DNA from: Paenibacillus sp. Marseille-Q4541
GTDB taxonomy: Bacteria; Bacillota; Bacilli; Paenibacillales; Paenibacillaceae
Reading direction: 5' to 3'
Assembly (NCBI RefSeq): GCF_018310695.1
Contig: NZ_JAGXCY010000013.1
Location: forward strand, 1-64,000
Length of the DNA stretch: 64,000 bases
The notes below the pieces were generated by a model that worked only from the letters and a program-made list of their open reading frames with translations, searched no databases and had not been told where the DNA came from. Positions 61,171 through 64,000 of this stretch are shown here, one piece after another (position 1 is the first letter of the stretch; each line of letters opens with the position of its first letter). Position numbers and translations under genes: made by a program.

Positions 61171-62214
61171 ATGAAAAAAACACTTGCTGAGCAGATGCAG
61201 CATAGTAAAAATAAAAAACAGGTGCGCCAATGGACCGTCCTTACGATATTTGCCGTATTGATGATTGTCTTTGTACTGATCAGTATGAACACAGGATTCT
61301 CTAAGCTGACACCTGGGGAAGTTCTGAATACGCTTCTCGGGAAAGGAACATCCCGCCAAAGCCTTATTTTATTTGAATTCCGCTTGCCAAGGATAATTAT
61401 CTCCATGCTGGTAGGTGCAGGTCTTGCCGTATCCGGCTGTATTTTGCAAGGGGTATCGAGAAATGCCCTTGCCGATCCAGGCATCCTCGGTATAACTACG
61501 GGCGCTGGTCTGTTCGTTGTGCTCTACCTGTCCTTCTATACCAGTGCTGCCGAAGCGCCGACACTACTGCTTCCTTTTCTTGCACTTGTTGGTGGCAGTA
61601 TTATTGCAGCCATTATCTATATTCTCTCTTATAGTAAAAAGGACGGACTGAATCCGAATCGGATGGTGCTGACAGGAATCGCGGTTACGGCAGCAGTGAA
61701 TGGTTTGATGATTGTGCTGATGCTAAGACTGAATCCCAATAAATATGACATGGTAGCTAGCTGGCTAGCGGGAAGCATTTGGGGCTCTACCTGGAATCAG
61801 GTAATTACTCTTCTACCTTGGGTACTCCTGCTGATCGTTTTCGCATTCCTTAAATCCCGGATGCTAGATGCACTGTCACTGGATGAGAATGTTGCCTCTT
61901 CTCTTGGGGTGAATCTCAGTCGTCAGCGACTGCTCTTGTTGCTCATTGCCGTAGGGCTGGCAGCAGCCTGCGTTGCTTTTACGGGTGGTATTGGGTTTGT
62001 CGGTCTGATCGCACCTCATCTCGCACGCCGTCTTGTCGGTCCGGGCCATCGCATGCTGCTTCCCGCATCTGCGCTCGGCGGTGCGCTGCTACTACTCATG
62101 GCAGACACGCTTGGCCGCTCGATCCTTCCTTCTTCGGAAATTCATGCCGGAATTATGGTAGCGATCATTGGTGCACCGTACTTCCTCTATTTATTATCTA
62201 GATCCAAAATGTAG
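61171..62214 (+). CDS. FecCD-family iron-siderophore permease, subunit 2
   Basis: A 347-residue partner of the upstream permease, starting on the base after its stop. LPRIIISMLVGAGLAVSGCILQ, SRNALADPGILGITTGA and FTGGIGFVGLIAPHLARRLVG repeat the FecCD signatures. Ten hydrophobic segments are seen. No ATPase or substrate-binding gene is adjacent, so the complex must use subunits from elsewhere, such as a shared FhuC/YusV ATPase. A terminator follows. Confidence 0.9.
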   Translation: MKKTLAEQMQHSKNKKQVRQWTVLTIFAVLMIVFVLISMNTGFSKLTPGEVLNTLLGKGTSRQSLILFEFRLPRIIISMLVGAGLAVSGCILQGVSRNALADPGILGITTGAGLFVVLYLSFYTSAAEAPTLLLPFLALVGGSIIAAIIYILSYSKKDGLNPNRMVLTGIAVTAAVNGLMIVLMLRLNPNKYDMVASWLAGSIWGSTWNQVITLLPWVLLLIVFAFLKSRMLDALSLDENVASSLGVNLSRQRLLLLLIAVGLAAACVAFTGGIGFVGLIAPHLARRLVGPGHRMLLPASALGGALLLLMADTLGRSILPSSEIHAGIMVAIIGAPYFLYLLSRSKM

Positions 62215-62261
62215 ACATTGATGAGGATAAGCTGTTTAGGCTTCCCAAACCAAACTAAACC

Positions 62262-62299
62262 AACCAGACAGGGCTAAACAAGCCTTGCCTGGTTTTTTT
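62262..62299 (+). terminator. Terminator after the FecCD pair
   Basis: AACCAGACAGGGC pairs with GCCTTGCCTGGTT; TTTTTG follows. Confidence 0.85.
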
Positions 62300-62439
62300 G
62301 TTATCTGCATGCTCACCTCATCAAGGAAAAGGGTAACATTTGCCGAATATCTTCTATAGAGAAGTGTAATGAGAATGTTCCTATTTGCGGTTTGGTTGTT
62401 CCACTTTTGCATTGAAATGAAATCATGGAGGTTATGTCT

Positions 62440-63639
62440 ATGAAAACAAATGCAACATTTAGTAAAGGAAATAACATCGTTTCGGACTCTCTTGAACAAC
62501 AAATCATTCATTGGCGTAGACATTTTCATTCAAACCCTGAACTTTCGTTCCAGGAAACAGAAACCTCAAAGTATGTATACGAAACTCTTGAACAGTTTCC
62601 GAACCTGGAACTATCAAAACCTACGCCTACCAGCGTAATGGCGAGACTAATTGGCAATTCGCCGGGTAAGGTTCTCGCTCTTCGTGCAGATATGGATGCA
62701 CTTCCTATTGTGGAAGAGAACGATTTCCCTTTTGCTTCGGTTAACCCGGGTGTCATGCATGCCTGTGGTCATGATGGCCATACTGCGATGCTGCTCGGGG
62801 TAGCACAAATTTTATCCCAGCGTGTTGATTCACTGAAAGGTGAAATTCGGTTTATTTTTCAACATGCAGAAGAAGAGTTGCCGGGCGGAGCACAAGAGAT
62901 GGTAAAAGCCGGCGTCATGGAAGGTGTAGATTATGTAGTGGGCAGTCATCTTGACTCTGGTCTCCCTACAGGTCAAATCGGCATCGTATACGGTCCTGCT
63001 ATGGCCTCGCCTGACTCATTCAGCCTGACCATTACAGGAAAAGGGGGACATGCCGCCGCTCCGCATCTTACGGTCGACCCGATTGCAGTAGGAGCTCAGG
63101 TAGTGACGAACCTTCAGCATATCGTATCTCGTAACGTTGATCCGCTGGATCAAATTGTTATCTCCGTTACTAAATTTATTAGCGGCTCTGCTTTTAATGT
63201 CATTCCCGGTTCAGCTGAACTTGCTGGAACCGTACGAAGCTTTGATCCAACGGTTCGTAAAACAGTCCCCGAACTTTTCCATCGTATCCTGCGAGGCATC
63301 ACAGAAGCCCACGGGGCAGAGTACAGTCTCGAATTTAAACACGGGTATCATCCCGTGATCAATGAAGAAGCGACGACAAAAGTCGTTGAAGAAGCGGTCC
63401 TTGAACTGTTTGGCCAAGAACACATTGAATACATCCGGCCAAGTATGGGCGGTGAAGACTTCTCTGCCTATCAGCGGGAAGCACCTGGTGTATTTTTCAA
63501 GGTAGGGTCCCGCAACGAAGAACAGGGAATTATTTATCCTCACCATCATGCCAAGTTTTCCATTGATGAGGATGCACTTGCGATCGGCGTTCAAGTCTTC
63601 ATTCGAACGGCTGAAAAGTTATTAGAATGGGAAATATAG
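62440..63639 (+). CDS. M20 family amidohydrolase
   Basis: The start is at 62440 (MKTNATFSKG, 399 residues), eight bases after GGAGG; the ATG at 62425 contains part of that site. The metal-binding motifs are HACGHDGHTAML (His, Asp, His), QHAEEELPGGAQEM (Glu pair), GSHLDSGLPTG and the closing GGEDFSAYQREAPGVFF. These are the peptidase M20D marks of hippurate hydrolase, N-acetyldiaminopimelate deacetylase and IAA-amino acid hydrolase relatives. It splits an amide bond of an N-acyl amino acid in the cytoplasm; the exact substrate is unknown. Confidence 0.9.
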   Translation: MKTNATFSKGNNIVSDSLEQQIIHWRRHFHSNPELSFQETETSKYVYETLEQFPNLELSKPTPTSVMARLIGNSPGKVLALRADMDALPIVEENDFPFASVNPGVMHACGHDGHTAMLLGVAQILSQRVDSLKGEIRFIFQHAEEELPGGAQEMVKAGVMEGVDYVVGSHLDSGLPTGQIGIVYGPAMASPDSFSLTITGKGGHAAAPHLTVDPIAVGAQVVTNLQHIVSRNVDPLDQIVISVTKFISGSAFNVIPGSAELAGTVRSFDPTVRKTVPELFHRILRGITEAHGAEYSLEFKHGYHPVINEEATTKVVEEAVLELFGQEHIEYIRPSMGGEDFSAYQREAPGVFFKVGSRNEEQGIIYPHHHAKFSIDEDALAIGVQVFIRTAEKLLEWEI

Positions 63640-63709
63640 CTTGATTAATTATATATTCAACTCCTCATCAAGGATCACTTGCGATTAGAATGATCTTGGA
63701 ATGGACTTC

Positions 63710-63746
63710 AAAAAGCTGCCATGCATATGCCTGGTAGCTTTTTTTA
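63710..63746 (+). terminator. Terminator after the M20 gene
   Basis: AAAAAGCTGCCA pairs with TGGTAGCTTTTT around TGCATATGCC; T-run follows. Confidence 0.9.
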
Positions 63747-64000
63747 TTAAGAGGCAAGATTCCAGATCCTGTCTGTTCAGCACACATTAGAGATGATACA
63801 ATGCCATTTCTACAACCTTTATATCTGCCACAGATCTTCCATCAGTAAGTGTGACAATATTAACAGCTGTGGAGTATAAGATATGATATTTTAGGCGGTA
63901 CAAAAATATGAAGTAGTTACCCCTTCACATGCTTTTCTGTACTTCAACACTTTATCCGATTAGCGTATCAGCGTATGTGTTTCATCATTTTTATATATTT
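63747..64000. other. Window end with no gene recognised
   Basis: The last 250 bases are AT-rich and hold no ORF with a ribosome site. A gene may begin beyond the window. Confidence 0.6.

Overview
The window looks like chromosomal DNA from a Paenibacillus-type Firmicute. Evidence: strong purine-rich ribosome binding sites (AGGAGG and relatives), frequent ATG/GTG/TTG starts, intrinsic terminators after most units, best matches in memory to Bacillus/Paenibacillus families (YdjO, UPF0316/YebE, YjlC-Ndh, AdaA-AdaB-AlkA, YesW-like PL11 lyase), and sigma-factor and regulator sites of Bacillus type (SigK-, SigB-, Fur-, Rex- and CcpA-like). No rRNA, tRNA, CRISPR array, phage or insertion sequence was seen; this is ordinary core and accessory chromosome, read mostly on the minus strand from about 1.9 to 31 kb.

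Region by region. 0-1.9 kb: a cluster of unusual low-complexity proteins, a minus-strand gene cut by the window edge that encodes a 13-residue repeat array, and two plus-strand paralogues ending in WWE(F/V), with a possible SigK promoter. 1.9-7.5 kb: an MFS exporter with a winged-helix regulator, then a three-gene ABC importer of the Trp/Tyr substrate-binding type. 7.8-9.4 kb: the tRNA hydroxylase gene trhO with a Cys-rich SufR-like regulator. 9.7-12.7 kb: a sugar ABC importer (binding protein plus two permeases, no ATPase). 13-17.4 kb: quinone oxidoreductase, UbiA prenyltransferase, signal peptidase II, nucleoside hydrolase, DinB protein. 17.5-24.6 kb: lipoprotein, an ABC-F ribosome-associated ATPase with a leader-peptide attenuator, a glycosyltransferase, the cold-shock pair csp-ydjO, UPF0316 protein and an amino-acid dehydrogenase. 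24.7-29 kb: two PepSY proteins, a two-component system and an NAD(P)-binding protein. 29.2-31.2 kb: yjlC-ndh behind a promoter overlapped by a Rex-like operator.

31.6-40.9 kb: DIP1984-family protein, cupin, TVP38 membrane protein, an unlisted 52-residue CxxC mini-protein, a GntR/ABC operon of the YtrA type, acyltransferase 3, MATE exporter and a cytoplasmic alpha-amylase. 41-46.7 kb: LCP protein, the adaptive alkylation repair operon adaA-adaB-alkA, an SRPBCC-ArsR pair with a palindromic operator at its own promoter, and peptidase T. 46.7-50.1 kb: MscS channel and a large-subunit catalase with a SigB-type promoter. 50.3-59.9 kb: a 1671-residue secreted protein combining rhamnogalacturonan acetylesterase and rhamnogalacturonan lyase modules, a membrane protein, a Gfo/Idh plus sugar isomerase operon with a divergent AraC regulator, and another possible SigK-controlled orphan. 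60-63.7 kb: a Fur-boxed FecCD permease pair without its own binding protein or ATPase, and an M20 amidohydrolase.

No wholly new defence or mobile system was recognised. The least explained items are the ABC-F leader peptide, the repeat/WWE proteins with SigK-like promoters at both ends of the window, the fused pectin-degrading enzyme, and the PepSY pair beside a two-component system. All functional calls are from reading the sequence and memory of families; no search was run.
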